A stretch of DNA of 64,000 bases. Source: Ruegeria arenilitoris. Lineage in GTDB: Bacteria; Pseudomonadota; Alphaproteobacteria; Rhodobacterales; Rhodobacteraceae. The stretch spans positions 62,001 through 126,000 of the forward strand of contig NZ_WQCA01000011.1 of assembly GCF_013032445.1 (NCBI RefSeq), read 5' to 3'. Positions 36,841 to 45,292 of this stretch are shown piece after piece. The first letter of the stretch is position 1, and the number at the start of each line of letters is the position of its first letter. Made by a program: the position numbers and the translations under genes. The notes beneath the pieces are model-generated. The model worked only from the letters and a program-made list of their open reading frames with translations, searched no databases and was not told the origin of the DNA.

Positions 36841-38112
36841 TCAGGTGTTCATCGAATCGAAGAACTCACCGTTTGTCTTGGTCTGCTTCAACTTCGACAA
36901 CAGGAATTCGATCGCATCGGTGGTGCCCATCGGGTTGAGGATGCGGCGTAGGACAAAGGTCTTGGCCAGATCGCCCTTGTCGACCAGCAGATCCTCTTTC
37001 CGCGTACCGGACTTGAGGATGTCGATGGCTGGGAACACGCGCTTGTCGGCGATCTTGCGATCCAGAACGATTTCCGAGTTACCGGTACCTTTGAATTCTT
37101 CAAAGATCACTTCGTCCATCCGGCTGCCGGTATCGATTAGCGCGGTGGCGATGATGGTCAGCGAACCACCCTCTTCGATATTCCGCGCCGCACCAAAGAA
37201 ACGCTTGGGTCGTTGCAACGCATTTGCGTCCACACCACCGGTCAGAACTTTACCCGAGGACGGCACTACAGTGTTAAAGGCCCTACCAAGCCTTGTGATA
37301 GAATCAAGAAGAATAACAACATCTCGTTTATGTTCGACCAATCGCTTGGCTTTTTCGATGACCATTTCCGACACGGCCACGTGGCGCGTTGCCGGTTCGT
37401 CGAAGGTCGAGGACACAACCTCACCCTTCACCGAGCGCTGCATGTCCGTCACCTCTTCCGGGCGTTCGTCGATCAGCAACACGATCAGATAGCATTCGGG
37501 GTGGTTCTGTTCGATCGAATGCGCGATGTTCTGCAGGATCACGGTTTTACCGGTCCGCGGCGGCGCCACGATCAGCGAACGCTGGCCTTTACCGATCGGC
37601 GCAACCAGATCAATCACACGGGCCGACTTGTCCTTGATGGTGGGATCTTCAATCTCCATCTTCAGACGCTCGTCCGGATACAGAGGCGTCAGATTGTCGA
37701 ACAGGATCTTGTGCTTTGCCTTTTCAGGATTTTCAAAGTTGATCTTGGTGACATTGGTCAGCGCAAAATAGCGTTCATTATCATCAGGTGCCTTGATCTC
37801 GCCTTCCACCGTGTCACCCGTCCGCAGCGAGTGCTGACGGATCATGTCGGGCGAGACATAGATGTCATCCGGACCCGGCAGATAGTTTGCCTCGGGCGAG
37901 CGCAAGAAGCCGAAGCCGTCCTGCAGCACCTCAAGCACGCCATCGCCGCCGACAGTCCAGCCTTCATCCGCGCGTTCGCGCAGAATCTGGAACATCATCT
38001 CGCCTTTGCGCATGGTCGAGGCGTTTTCGATCTCTAGTTCTTCGGCCATCGCCAGAAGGTCTTTGGGGCTTTTGGCTTTCAGGTCGGCCAGATTCAGGGA
38101 TTCAGTGGACAT
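36841..38112 (-). CDS. rho: Transcription termination factor Rho
   Basis: Hexameric RNA-dependent ATPase that ends transcription. The N-terminal SAP-like helix part and the RNA-binding cold-shock fold ([12 protein letters not shown] near residue 70) precede the ATPase domain with P-loop [16 protein letters not shown] and the [13 protein letters not shown]alker B area. The start used is ATG 38112 with AAGG eight bases upstream, giving 423 residues; a GTG at 38127 is the less likely alternative. It sits between mnmE and hemJ, the usual order near the origin in this group. Confidence 0.96.
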   Translation of the reverse strand: MSTESLNLADLKAKSPKDLLAMAEELEIENASTMRKGEMMFQILRERADEGWTVGGDGVLEVLQDGFGFLRSPEANYLPGPDDIYVSPDMIRQHSLRTGDTVEGEIKAPDDNERYFALTNVTKINFENPEKAKHKILFDNLTPLYPDERLKMEIEDPTIKDKSARVIDLVAPIGKGQRSLIVAPPRTGKTVILQNIAHSIEQNHPECYLIVLLIDERPEEVTDMQRSVKGEVVSSTFDEPATRHVAVSEMVIEKAKRLVEHKRDVVILLDSITRLGRAFNTVVPSSGKVLTGGVDANALQRPKRFFGAARNIEEGGSLTIIATALIDTGSRMDEVIFEEFKGTGNSEIVLDRKIADKRVFPAIDILKSGTRKEDLLVDKGDLAKTFVLRRILNPMGTTDAIEFLLSKLKQTKTNGEFFDSMNT

Positions 38113-38173
38113 GATACATACCTTCACCGCTTACTGCGCGGCACGAAGTGGAATTTCAGTACGGAAAATACGC

Positions 38174-38187
38174 CGCCCGGACGGGCG
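38174..38187 (-). terminator. GC-rich hairpin between hemJ and rho
   Basis: On the reverse strand CGCCC and GGGCG flank a four-base loop and are followed by GCGTATTTTCC. It lies after hemJ and about 60 bases before rho, so it may reduce read-through into rho or belong to the rho leader, where autoregulation is common. Stem short, U-tract weak. Confidence 0.3.
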
Positions 38188-38234
38188 TGTTGATCCCTAC
38201 ATAAGCGCGGCAGTCGTCGGAGTCAAACAGGCCG

Positions 38235-38684
38235 TCAGAACTTCAGAATGACCGCCAGGACTATGGCAACCATCAGAATGGTCGGAACCTCGTTCATCAT
38301 GCGATACTGCCGTCCAGTGAGCTTATTTCGGCCCTCAGCGAAGTCCTTGCGCCGTGCCATCAGCCAATGATGGAACCAGGTCATCCCAAGCACCGCTGCG
38401 CCCTTCACCCAGGGCCAGGACCAATCCCACCCAACGATGCCGGGCGTGAACACCATGATCAGCCCGCAAACCCACGCCACGTACATTGCCGGGCGCATGA
38501 TCACGCGCAGCAGCTTGTCTTCCATTTCAAAGAAAATGGGTTCCGCCCCGTCGACGGCTTGTGCCTTTTCTACGTGATAGACGAACAGTCTGGGCAGATA
38601 GAACAATCCGGCCATCCACGAGATCACGGCCATGATGTGTAAAGACTTCACCCACGGGTAAATCGTGAAAAGAAGATCGGTCAT
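38235..38684 (-). CDS. hemJ: Protoporphyrinogen IX oxidase HemJ
   Basis: Small inner-membrane heme-biosynthesis enzyme (149 residues) oxidising protoporphyrinogen IX to protoporphyrin IX. It has four hydrophobic helices and the conserved His in WVKSLHIMAVISWMAGL (about 12-28), LPRLFVYH (about 30-37) and the WFHHWLMARRKDF stretch (about 101-113). HemJ is the usual isozyme in alphaproteobacteria lacking HemG and HemY. It borders the candidate replication origin. Confidence 0.92.
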   Translation of the reverse strand: MTDLLFTIYPWVKSLHIMAVISWMAGLFYLPRLFVYHVEKAQAVDGAEPIFFEMEDKLLRVIMRPAMYVAWVCGLIMVFTPGIVGWDWSWPWVKGAAVLGMTWFHHWLMARRKDFAEGRNKLTGRQYRMMNEVPTILMVAIVLAVILKF

Positions 38685-39088
38685 TCTGGCTCCGGGCGTT
38701 GCTCGGAACTCTCCCTAATAAAAAAATAAGAAAAGAAAAAGGAAGATGGTTTTGTAGGGTGAACAAAATCCGTGGATTACTTTTTTACACATGTGTTTTC
38801 CCCAGGTGGAAAGTTTTTTGGTTCAGGGGTATGATTCTGTGAGTTTCGAAAATAATAACATAATTTCAAATATTTAAGAACAACGTCCTGCAATCTGTCT
38901 GGGGATAAATCGTGGAGTATCTGTGGAGCTCCCGCTTATCCCCCCTGTCTGACTTATCCTTGTCCCGGATGGACAGCGTTCGAGCGACTCAGGGAAGTTT
39001 TGCGCGAAATTCCCGGGGTTGCGTGTCAATCGGAAAACCATACAAACCGTCCCAGAACGCTCAACTACTTGCACACGGGGTTGTCCAC
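38685..39088. other. oriC: Candidate chromosomal replication origin (oriC)
   Basis: The only gene-free stretch longer than 300 bases. It has an A-rich tract (about 38716-38742), an AT-rich block (38849-38882) suited to unwinding, and several near matches to the DnaA box TTATNCACA: TTTTACACA (38783-38791), TTTTCCCCA (38796-38804), TGGGGATAA (38900-38908, reverse strand), CGTGGATTA (38771-38779, reverse strand), TTATCCCCC (38936-38944) and TTGTCCACA (39081-39089). The two GANTC motifs (38833, 38986) are potential CcrM methylation sites. The setting between rho/hemJ and maf, with parAB and parS within 7 kb, matches the alphaproteobacterial oriC neighbourhood. Confidence 0.72.
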
Positions 39089-39688
39089 ATGTCTGTCCCC
39101 ATCATTTTGGCCTCAGGCTCATCCATTCGCGCGCAGCTGCTGGAAAACGCAGGCGTGCCGTTTTCCGTTCAGGTTGCCCGCTTGGACGAGGATACCATGA
39201 AACGCGCGCTGCTGGCCGAAGGCGCCCCGCCCCGCGACATCGCCGACGCTCTGGCCGAGATGAAGGCCCGCAAGGTCAGTGACAAAACCCCCGGGGCGAT
39301 GGTTCTGGGTTGCGATCAGGTGCTGGACTTTGAAGGGCAGTTGCTGTCCAAACCCGAAACGCCCGAGGACGCTCTGGCGCAACTCAAGGCGATGCGGGGC
39401 AAACGTCATATGCTGTTTTCGGCTGCGGTGATCTATCAGGATGGTGAGCCGATCTGGCGCCACGTTGGACAAGTGCGCCTGCGGATGCGGATGAGCTCGG
39501 ACGCTTACCTGCGCGACTATATCGACCGCAACTGGGACAGCATCCGCCATGCGGTTGGCGCCTATAAGCTGGAAGAGGAAGGTGTCCGCCTGTTCGCCAC
39601 CATTGACGGCGACTATTTTAATGTCTTGGGTATGCCCCTGTTGGAACTGCTCAATTTTCTGGCCGTCAAAGGGGTGATCGATCAATGA
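39089..39688 (+). CDS. maf: Maf family nucleotide pyrophosphatase
   Basis: Maf/YhdE-type pyrophosphatase, which hydrolyses nucleoside triphosphates such as dTTP, UTP or modified nucleotides. LASGSSIRAQLLENAGVPF (about 7-25), the catalytic GCDQVL segment (about 73-78) and LSKPETPEDAL are the Maf signatures. The start ATG at 39089 gives 199 residues; the frame is open upstream but that sequence is non-coding in character. The DnaA-box-like TTGTCCACA ends on the first base of this ATG. maf begins the maf-aroE-coaE-dnaQ run. Confidence 0.91.
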   Translation: MSVPIILASGSSIRAQLLENAGVPFSVQVARLDEDTMKRALLAEGAPPRDIADALAEMKARKVSDKTPGAMVLGCDQVLDFEGQLLSKPETPEDALAQLKAMRGKRHMLFSAAVIYQDGEPIWRHVGQVRLRMRMSSDAYLRDYIDRNWDSIRHAVGAYKLEEEGVRLFATIDGDYFNVLGMPLLELLNFLAVKGVIDQ

Positions 39689-40518
39689 CGCATAACCGAA
39701 TTCCATTGGCCGGGGTGATTGGGCACCCGATCGCGCATTCCAAATCGCCCCAACTGCATGGCCACTGGCTGAAGAAATATGGTCTGGCGGGGCATTACGT
39801 TCCGATGGACGTGGCCCCGGATGATTTTGAGACCGTCCTGCGCACTCTGCCTAAGGCCGGGTTTGTCGGCACCAATGTGACCGTTCCCCATAAAGAAGCC
39901 GCGCTGCGCATTGCCGATCATGTGTCTGGACGCGCATCGGTCATAGGTGCCGCGAATACGCTGGTGTTTCAGGAGGACGGTTCGATCCACGCGGACAACA
40001 CCGACGGCTATGGATTCCTTGAGAACCTGCGCAGCGGTGCACCGGATTGGACACCCTCGGGCGGCCCGGCGGTGGTGTTTGGCGCAGGCGGCGCGGCGCG
40101 GGCGGTATTGCAGAGCTTGCTGGACGCGGGCGTGTCCCAGATCATGCTGACCAACCGCACCCGCGAACGTGCAGACCAGTTGCAGGAGGAATTCGGTGAC
40201 CGCATTTCCGTTGTTGATTGGCTACAGGCGGGAAATGTCATCGAAAACGCGGAACTGGTGGTCAACACAACTTCATTGGGGATGTTGGGGCAGCCGGAAT
40301 TGCGGGTTCCGCTGGATGGATTGCAGCCCGGTGCGGTGGTCACCGATCTGGTCTATGCCCCGTTGAAGACGCACTTGTTGCAAGCGGCGGAACAGGCCGG
40401 CTGTACCACCGTCGACGGCTTGGGCATGTTGCTGCATCAGGCAGTGCCTGGATTCGAAAGCTGGTTTGGTGTCCGCCCCGAGGTGACCGATGATCTTCGT
40501 GCGGCGGTTTTGGGATGA
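39685..40518 (+). CDS. aroE: Shikimate dehydrogenase
   Basis: NADPH enzyme reducing 3-dehydroshikimate to shikimate in aromatic amino acid synthesis. The shikimate-binding HSKSPQLHG (about 19-27) and the catalytic Lys in NVTVPHKEAAL (about 64-74) are present, as is the Rossmann loop FGAGGAARAV (about 133-142). It is 277 residues. It overlaps maf and coaE by four bases each (ATGA), so the genes are translationally coupled. Confidence 0.95.
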   Translation: MTHNRIPLAGVIGHPIAHSKSPQLHGHWLKKYGLAGHYVPMDVAPDDFETVLRTLPKAGFVGTNVTVPHKEAALRIADHVSGRASVIGAANTLVFQEDGSIHADNTDGYGFLENLRSGAPDWTPSGGPAVVFGAGGAARAVLQSLLDAGVSQIMLTNRTRERADQLQEEFGDRISVVDWLQAGNVIENAELVVNTTSLGMLGQPELRVPLDGLQPGAVVTDLVYAPLKTHLLQAAEQAGCTTVDGLGMLLHQAVPGFESWFGVRPEVTDDLRAAVLG

Positions 40519-41108
40519 GTTTCGCGCTTGGCCTGACGGGCTCAATCGGGATGGGCAAAAGCACCACGGCGCAGATCTTCGTCGATGAAGGCTGCGCGCT
40601 GTGGGATGCGGATGAGGCCGTACATAGACTCTATTCAAGGGAAGGAGCCGCCGTTGAGCCCATGCAGGCAGCCTTTCCGGATGCGATTGTTGAGGGTACC
40701 GTCAGCCGCGATGTGCTGAAACAGATCATCGCGCAGGACCCAACTGCGTTGAAACAGATCGAAGCCATCGTGCACCCGCTGGTGGCCACCGACCGGGCCG
40801 CATTCCGCGAGCAGACCAAGGCGGATATTTTGGTGTTCGACATTCCTTTGCTTTTTGAGACCGGTGGCGATGCGGCGATGGATGCCGTCGCCTGTGTTTC
40901 CGTTCCGGCTGATGAACAAAAGCGCCGCGTGATGGAACGCGGTACCATGACCGAGGCTCAGTTCGAGCAGATCCGCGCCAAGCAGATGCCGAATGACGAA
41001 AAATGCGCGCGGTCGGATTATGTGATCGTGACGGATACGCTGGACCACGCCCGCGCGCAGGTGCAGGATGTTGTCAGGCAGATACGGGCGGGGATGGCAG
41101 ATGCGTGA
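40515..41108 (+). CDS. coaE: Dephospho-CoA kinase
   Basis: Last enzyme of coenzyme A synthesis, phosphorylating the 3'-hydroxyl of dephospho-CoA. The P-loop GLTGSIGMGKSTTAQIF (about 6-22) and the acceptor-side motif ALWDADEAVHRLY (about 31-43) are clear, and IPLLFETGG (about 112-120) is the family's third signature. It is 197 residues. It overlaps aroE by four and dnaQ by eight bases. Confidence 0.95.
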   Translation: MSFALGLTGSIGMGKSTTAQIFVDEGCALWDADEAVHRLYSREGAAVEPMQAAFPDAIVEGTVSRDVLKQIIAQDPTALKQIEAIVHPLVATDRAAFREQTKADILVFDIPLLFETGGDAAMDAVACVSVPADEQKRRVMERGTMTEAQFEQIRAKQMPNDEKCARSDYVIVTDTLDHARAQVQDVVRQIRAGMADA

Positions 41109-41823
41109 GATTGTACTCGATACCGAAACCACGGGGTTTGACCCCGAAAGCGGCGACCGGATCGTTGAAATCGGTGCGGTCGAGCTGTGGAACCACGTGG
41201 CCACCGGTGAGACCTATCACGTCTATATCAACCCCGAACGCTCGATGCCCGAAGAGGCGTTTGGCGTGCATGGCATCGGCCCCGACCTGCTGGAAACCCC
41301 GCGCCCGCCTGAAAAGGGTGAGGTGACGCTGAAAGACAAGCCTGTCTTCGCCAAGGTGGGTCAAGGCTTTCTGGATTTCATCCAGGATTCCAAGCTGGTC
41401 ATCCACAACGCGTCCTTCGACATGAAATTCCTGAACGCGGAACTCAGATGGTTGGGCCTGCCGCAGATTCCGGTGGATCAGGCGCTGGATACGCTGGCGA
41501 TTGCGCGCAAACGGTTTCCCGGTTCGCCCGCCTCTCTGGATGCGTTGTGCCGGCGGTTCAATATCGACAATACCAACCGGGTGCTGCACGGGGCGTTGCT
41601 CGACTCGGAGATTCTGGCTGAGGTTTATCTGGAACTGATCGGCGGACGGCAGCCGGATTTCGGACTATCGACATCCGCGTCATCGGGCGCAGGTGGTCAA
41701 GATGACTGGCGACCAACGGCGCGCCCGACACCACTGGCGTCAAAGATCACCGACGCAGAACGCGCGGCGCATGAGGAATTTGTGGAAAAACTGGGCGAAA
41801 ACGCCCTGTGGACCCGCGCCTGA
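41101..41823 (+). CDS. dnaQ: DNA polymerase III epsilon subunit (3'-5' exonuclease)
   Basis: Proofreading exonuclease of the replicative polymerase. Exo I is VLDTETTGFDP (5-15) with both catalytic acids, Exo II is HNASFDMKFL (about 102-111), and the Exo III region is LHGALLDSEILAEVYL (about 162-177). The start ATG at 41101 gives 240 residues and sits eight bases inside coaE; an upstream in-frame start at 41068 would add sequence unlike DnaQ. A strong hairpin spans the 3' end. Confidence 0.95.
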   Translation: MREIVLDTETTGFDPESGDRIVEIGAVELWNHVATGETYHVYINPERSMPEEAFGVHGIGPDLLETPRPPEKGEVTLKDKPVFAKVGQGFLDFIQDSKLVIHNASFDMKFLNAELRWLGLPQIPVDQALDTLAIARKRFPGSPASLDALCRRFNIDNTNRVLHGALLDSEILAEVYLELIGGRQPDFGLSTSASSGAGGQDDWRPTARPTPLASKITDAERAAHEEFVEKLGENALWTRA

Positions 41824-41843
41824 TACCAATCCCGGCGCGGGTC
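41811..41843. terminator. Long inverted repeat between convergent dnaQ and secB
   Basis: GACCCGCGCC (41811-41820) and GGCGCGGGTC (41834-41843) are perfect 10-bp complements with a 13-base loop that contains the dnaQ stop codon. No U-tract follows on either strand. It may protect or define the 3' ends of both converging messages, perhaps together with Rho. Confidence 0.45.
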
Positions 41844-41850
41844 GTACAGA

Positions 41851-42348
41851 TTAAGCTTCGGCTTTCTGTGCTTCGGCCTGACGACGCATCAATTCGTTGC
41901 GGTACAGTCCGACAAAATCGATATTGTCCAGGTTCACCGGTGGATAGCCACCGTCGCGGGTGATGTCGCTGACGATGCGGCGCAGGAACGGGAACAGCAT
42001 CCGCGGACATTCGATCATCAGGAACGGGTGCAGCTGGTCGTCGGCTACGCCTTCGATGTGGAACAGGCCGCAATAGTCGATCTCGCACAGGAACAGAACG
42101 TCCTCCATGCCCTTGGCTTTCGACTTGAGGTTCAGCTTGATTGCCACTTCGTATTGATGCTCGGTCGAACGCTTTTTCGCATCCAGATTCACCTGAACTG
42201 CGATCTCGGGCTGAACGTCACCTGACACGCCTTTTTGCGCCATCACGTTTTCAAAAGACAGGTCGCGAATGAATTGTCCCAGAACGCGCATCTGAATTTG
42301 CGGTGCAGCCTGCGCCGCGGTGTTTTCTGCAGGGCTTTCGTCAGCCAT
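41851..42348 (-). CDS. secB: Protein-export chaperone SecB
   Basis: Tetrameric cytoplasmic chaperone that keeps precursor proteins unfolded and passes them to SecA. The IRDLSFENVM segment near residue 25, AVQVNLDAKK, and the C-terminal FPFLRRIVSDITRDGGYPPVNLDNIDF region identify it. The start at ATG 42348 has GGAG seven bases upstream, giving 165 residues; a further upstream in-frame start is unlikely. Position next to dnaQ is typical of alphaproteobacteria. Confidence 0.95.
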   Translation of the reverse strand: MADESPAENTAAQAAPQIQMRVLGQFIRDLSFENVMAQKGVSGDVQPEIAVQVNLDAKKRSTEHQYEVAIKLNLKSKAKGMEDVLFLCEIDYCGLFHIEGVADDQLHPFLMIECPRMLFPFLRRIVSDITRDGGYPPVNLDNIDFVGLYRNELMRRQAEAQKAEA

Positions 42349-42412
42349 GGATCTACTCCGAAAATGAAATTCGCTTCTGCTTAACAAGTTGGGCGCGGCA
42401 CCTCAATGCAGG

Positions 42413-42901
42413 TCACGGGCCTTCGACCCATTTCGATGGCTTCGAGGGGTCCTGACGGGGCCGGACCTCGGTAAATTCGCCGTCGATCACGTCATCGTCA
42501 AACGGTGCTGGTCCGGACCGGAACTGCGCCCCGGTGCCCATCTGGAACTGTGTGATAGTCACTCTTGACTTGAGATAGCGGAACACCGCCACCCGAATGC
42601 CCGGAATAAGCAGCGCAAAGCCGACCGCATCTGTGAAGAACCCGGGCGTCAACAGCAGTACACCCGACAACAGGATCATAGCACCATGGGCCAATGGCTC
42701 GGTCGGATCGTCCAGTTCGGCAAAGGATCGCTGCAGATTGGCCAGCGCCATGCGACCTTGTGTCCTGACCAATGCAGCGCCCAGAACGGCCGTCAGAACC
42801 ACAATTGCAAGGGTTGGCCACAGGCCAATCAGACCGCCAACCTGAATGAACAGGGCAATCTCAATGATCGGGACCAATAAAAATGCCAAGAACAGATACA
42901 T
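42413..42901 (-). CDS. fxsA: FxsA family membrane protein
   Basis: Small inner-membrane protein of 162 residues with three hydrophobic segments (about 2-22, 27-45, 75-95) and the family motif GLIGLWPTLAIVVLTAVLGAALVR, plus LLLTPGFFTDAVGFALLIP. In E. coli, FxsA overproduction relieves F-plasmid exclusion of phage T7; its cell function is unclear. It is divergent from the Tim44-like gene with about 107 bases between. Confidence 0.88.
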   Translation of the reverse strand: MYLFLAFLLVPIIEIALFIQVGGLIGLWPTLAIVVLTAVLGAALVRTQGRMALANLQRSFAELDDPTEPLAHGAMILLSGVLLLTPGFFTDAVGFALLIPGIRVAVFRYLKSRVTITQFQMGTGAQFRSGPAPFDDDVIDGEFTEVRPRQDPSKPSKWVEGP

Positions 42902-43008
42902 TTGCGTTATCCTTTACCAGAGGCCGGGCGGTGGACTTGCCACGAACTGTCACCTACATAGTGGCATGAGGCTGCGTATACAAAGCCGCAGTCTGAAAAG
43001 AGGATGAA

Positions 43009-43668
43009 ATGAACGAACCGATGATCCAGTTGCTGGTCCTGGCCGGAATTGCCGTTTTCCTGATCCTGCGCCTGAAAAGCGTGCTGGGCACGCGTGAAGG
43101 TTTTGAGAAACCTCCTGTTCAGAAGCAGCCCGATACACAGAATGCCCGTCGCGGGTTCGAGGTGATCGAAGGCGGCCCGGATCACGACATCACAGACCAT
43201 GTCGCCGAAGACAGCGAACAGGCGCAAACTCTGGCTGCGATGAAGCGGGTTGAGCCCAGCTTTTCCGTCAGTGAGTTTGTGCAGGGTGCACGCGGCGCCT
43301 ATGAGATGATCGTCATGGGGTTCGAAAAAGGAAATCTGGACGAAATCCAGCCTTTCCTGTCCGAAGAGGTGTTTGATACCTTCGTTTCCGTCGTTGCCGA
43401 TCGGGAAGACAAAGGCCTAACCATCGAAGCCGAATTCATTGGCGTCCGCGAGACCTCGCTGGCTGATGTGAAGTTCGACAAAGATACCAATCAGGCCGAG
43501 ATCACCATGAAGTTTGTGGGTGAACTGACCTCGGTCGTGCGGGATCGCGGCGGCGATATCATCGAAGGCAACCCCAACACCGTCAAACGCCAAAAGGACA
43601 GCTGGACCTTTGCCCGTGTGATGGGCTCGGACGATCCGAACTGGCTGCTTGTTGCCACGGACGCATGA
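43009..43668 (+). CDS. Tim44/TimA family membrane-associated protein
   Basis: A protein of 219 residues with one N-terminal membrane helix (about 6-22) and a C-terminal Tim44-like domain (about 75-219; SVSEFVQGARGAYEMIVMGF, then FVGELTSVVRDRGGDIIEGN). In mitochondria Tim44 tethers the import motor; bacterial TimA proteins are thought to bind membrane lipids, and the role is not settled. ATG 43009 has GAGG five bases upstream. It is coupled to mltA by an ATGA overlap. Confidence 0.88.
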   Translation: MNEPMIQLLVLAGIAVFLILRLKSVLGTREGFEKPPVQKQPDTQNARRGFEVIEGGPDHDITDHVAEDSEQAQTLAAMKRVEPSFSVSEFVQGARGAYEMIVMGFEKGNLDEIQPFLSEEVFDTFVSVVADREDKGLTIEAEFIGVRETSLADVKFDKDTNQAEITMKFVGELTSVVRDRGGDIIEGNPNTVKRQKDSWTFARVMGSDDPNWLLVATDA

Positions 43669-44705
43669 TTGCCGCACTCCGGTCGCTTTTACTGGTGGGC
43701 GCGATGACCACCGCAAGCGCCGCCGGAGCTGAGGCGACGCGCTCAATCCTGTCGTTTGACGATCTTGAAGGCTGGGCCGCCGATGACCACGGGGCGGCCC
43801 TTTCTGTTTTTCTGAACACTTGCGGCGATCTGGACGACCCGGATTGGCGGGCGCTGTGCCACGTGGCGCAAACCTATGAGGCCGACGCCGCGCGATCGTT
43901 CTTTGAACTGTTCTTCCGCCCGGTTCTGGTCGAAGACGGCAAAGATGGACTGTTCACTGGATACTTTGAACCCGAACTGGACGGGTCCCGCACCCGGACA
44001 GACCGTTTCAAATACCCAATCTATAAGATGCCGCCCGAAGCGCGAGCTGAAGGGCTGTGGCTCAGCCGCCGTGAAATCCTGACCGGTGAGGCCATGACGG
44101 ACCGGGGGCTTGAGATTGCCTGGGTCGATGACCCGGTCGAACTGTTCTTTCTACAGATTCAGGGGTCGGGCCGTATCCGCCTTGCCGGTGGAGGGGCGTT
44201 GCGCGTGGGTTATGGCGGTGCCAACGGGCACCCCTATCGCTCCATCGGCTCGGAACTGATCCGGCAGGGTGCGTTGGGCGCACATCAGGTCAGTGCCCAG
44301 ATGATCAAGGCCTGGGTGCGCAAGAACCCTGAGGCCGGGGCGGAGTTGCTGCTTCACAACCCCTCTTACGTATTCTTCCGAGAGGTCACCCGCGTCGCGC
44401 CTGAATTCGGGCCGCTGGGTGCGATGAACCGATCCGTCACCACTATGCGTAGTATCGCTGCCGATCCGGCCTATACGCCACTGGGGGCTCCGGTCTGGGT
44501 GGAAAAAGACGGCAAAGAACCGCTGCGTCGGCTGATGATCGCACAGGACACGGGCGCGGCCATCAAGGGGGCGCAGCGGGCGGATATCTTCTTTGGCACT
44601 GGTGATGAGGCCGGACAAGCCGCCGGACGTTTGAAAGATCCGGGCCGAATGGTCCTTCTGCTGCCGATCCAGCGCGCCTACGCCTTGATCCCGGACGAAT
44701 TCTGA
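43665..44705 (+). CDS. mltA: Membrane-bound lytic murein transglycosylase A
   Basis: Cleaves the glycan strands of peptidoglycan, forming 1,6-anhydro-muramic ends. A signal peptide (about 1-22, ending near SAAGA) exports it; there is no lipobox, so it may be soluble or loosely attached. The MltA domain has LFTGYFEPELDGS and LQIQGSGRIRLAGG, and the 3D domain holds the catalytic Asp in AQDTGAAIKG followed by ADIFFGTGDEAG. It sits between a Tim44-like gene and an smr gene with 4- and 1-base overlaps. Confidence 0.93.
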   Translation: MIAALRSLLLVGAMTTASAAGAEATRSILSFDDLEGWAADDHGAALSVFLNTCGDLDDPDWRALCHVAQTYEADAARSFFELFFRPVLVEDGKDGLFTGYFEPELDGSRTRTDRFKYPIYKMPPEARAEGLWLSRREILTGEAMTDRGLEIAWVDDPVELFFLQIQGSGRIRLAGGGALRVGYGGANGHPYRSIGSELIRQGALGAHQVSAQMIKAWVRKNPEAGAELLLHNPSYVFFREVTRVAPEFGPLGAMNRSVTTMRSIAADPAYTPLGAPVWVEKDGKEPLRRLMIAQDTGAAIKGAQRADIFFGTGDEAGQAAGRLKDPGRMVLLLPIQRAYALIPDEF

Positions 44706-45292
44706 TGACCCGGCGCAAACTGACCGAAGAAGAGATCGAGCTATGGCGCAAGGTCACCAAACAGGCTGAACGCCTGCACCCGGAACTGCCGCAATCGGTG
44801 CATCCGACCACCCTGCCAAAGCCCAAACCGACCAAAGCACCAAAGATACGTCTGGAGGGGTTTGAGGTTGGCCAGACCGCCCACGTCAAGCCGGTGCGTC
44901 ATGCACTGAAACCTTCAGTCACCGATAGCCTGCGCGCCAGCCCGGTGCAGATGGACACCAAAGCGTTTGGGCGGATGAAACGCGGAAAGTTAAAGCCCGA
45001 AGGAAAACTTGACCTGCACGGGATGCGCGTTGACACAGCACACCCGGCGCTGATCCGCTTTGTCCTGACATCGCAGGCGCAGGGCAAGCGGCTGGTTCTG
45101 GTGGTGACCGGCAAAGGCAAGGACCGGGATGAACCCGGCCCGATCCCGACCCCGCGCGGCGTGCTGCGTAACAATGTGCCGCACTGGCTGTCGATCCCGC
45201 CGTTGGCGCAAGCCGTGCTGCAGGTGACACCTGCCCATATCAGTCACGGTGGTGATGGGGCCTACTACGTATATCTGCGGCGCAGCCGTTAG
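44705..45292 (+). CDS. Smr domain protein
   Basis: A protein of 195 residues with a basic, low-complexity N-terminal half and a C-terminal Smr domain (about 98-193) showing LDLHGMRVDTAHPALIRF, VVTGKGKD and RGVLRNNVPHWL. Smr domains bind DNA or RNA and some nick nucleic acid; this one resembles the stand-alone SmrA type. The start ATG shares one base with the mltA stop (TGATG). Its end overlaps the convergent MFS gene by four bases. Confidence 0.9.
   Translation: MTRRKLTEEEIELWRKVTKQAERLHPELPQSVHPTTLPKPKPTKAPKIRLEGFEVGQTAHVKPVRHALKPSVTDSLRASPVQMDTKAFGRMKRGKLKPEGKLDLHGMRVDTAHPALIRFVLTSQAQGKRLVLVVTGKGKDRDEPGPIPTPRGVLRNNVPHWLSIPPLAQAVLQVTPAHISHGGDGAYYVYLRRSR

Noticed and set aside
38912..39088. 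N-terminal extension of Maf by 59 codons
   Set aside because: The frame is open but the sequence is the AT-rich/DnaA-box gap, and Maf proteins begin at the LASGS region right after ATG 39089.
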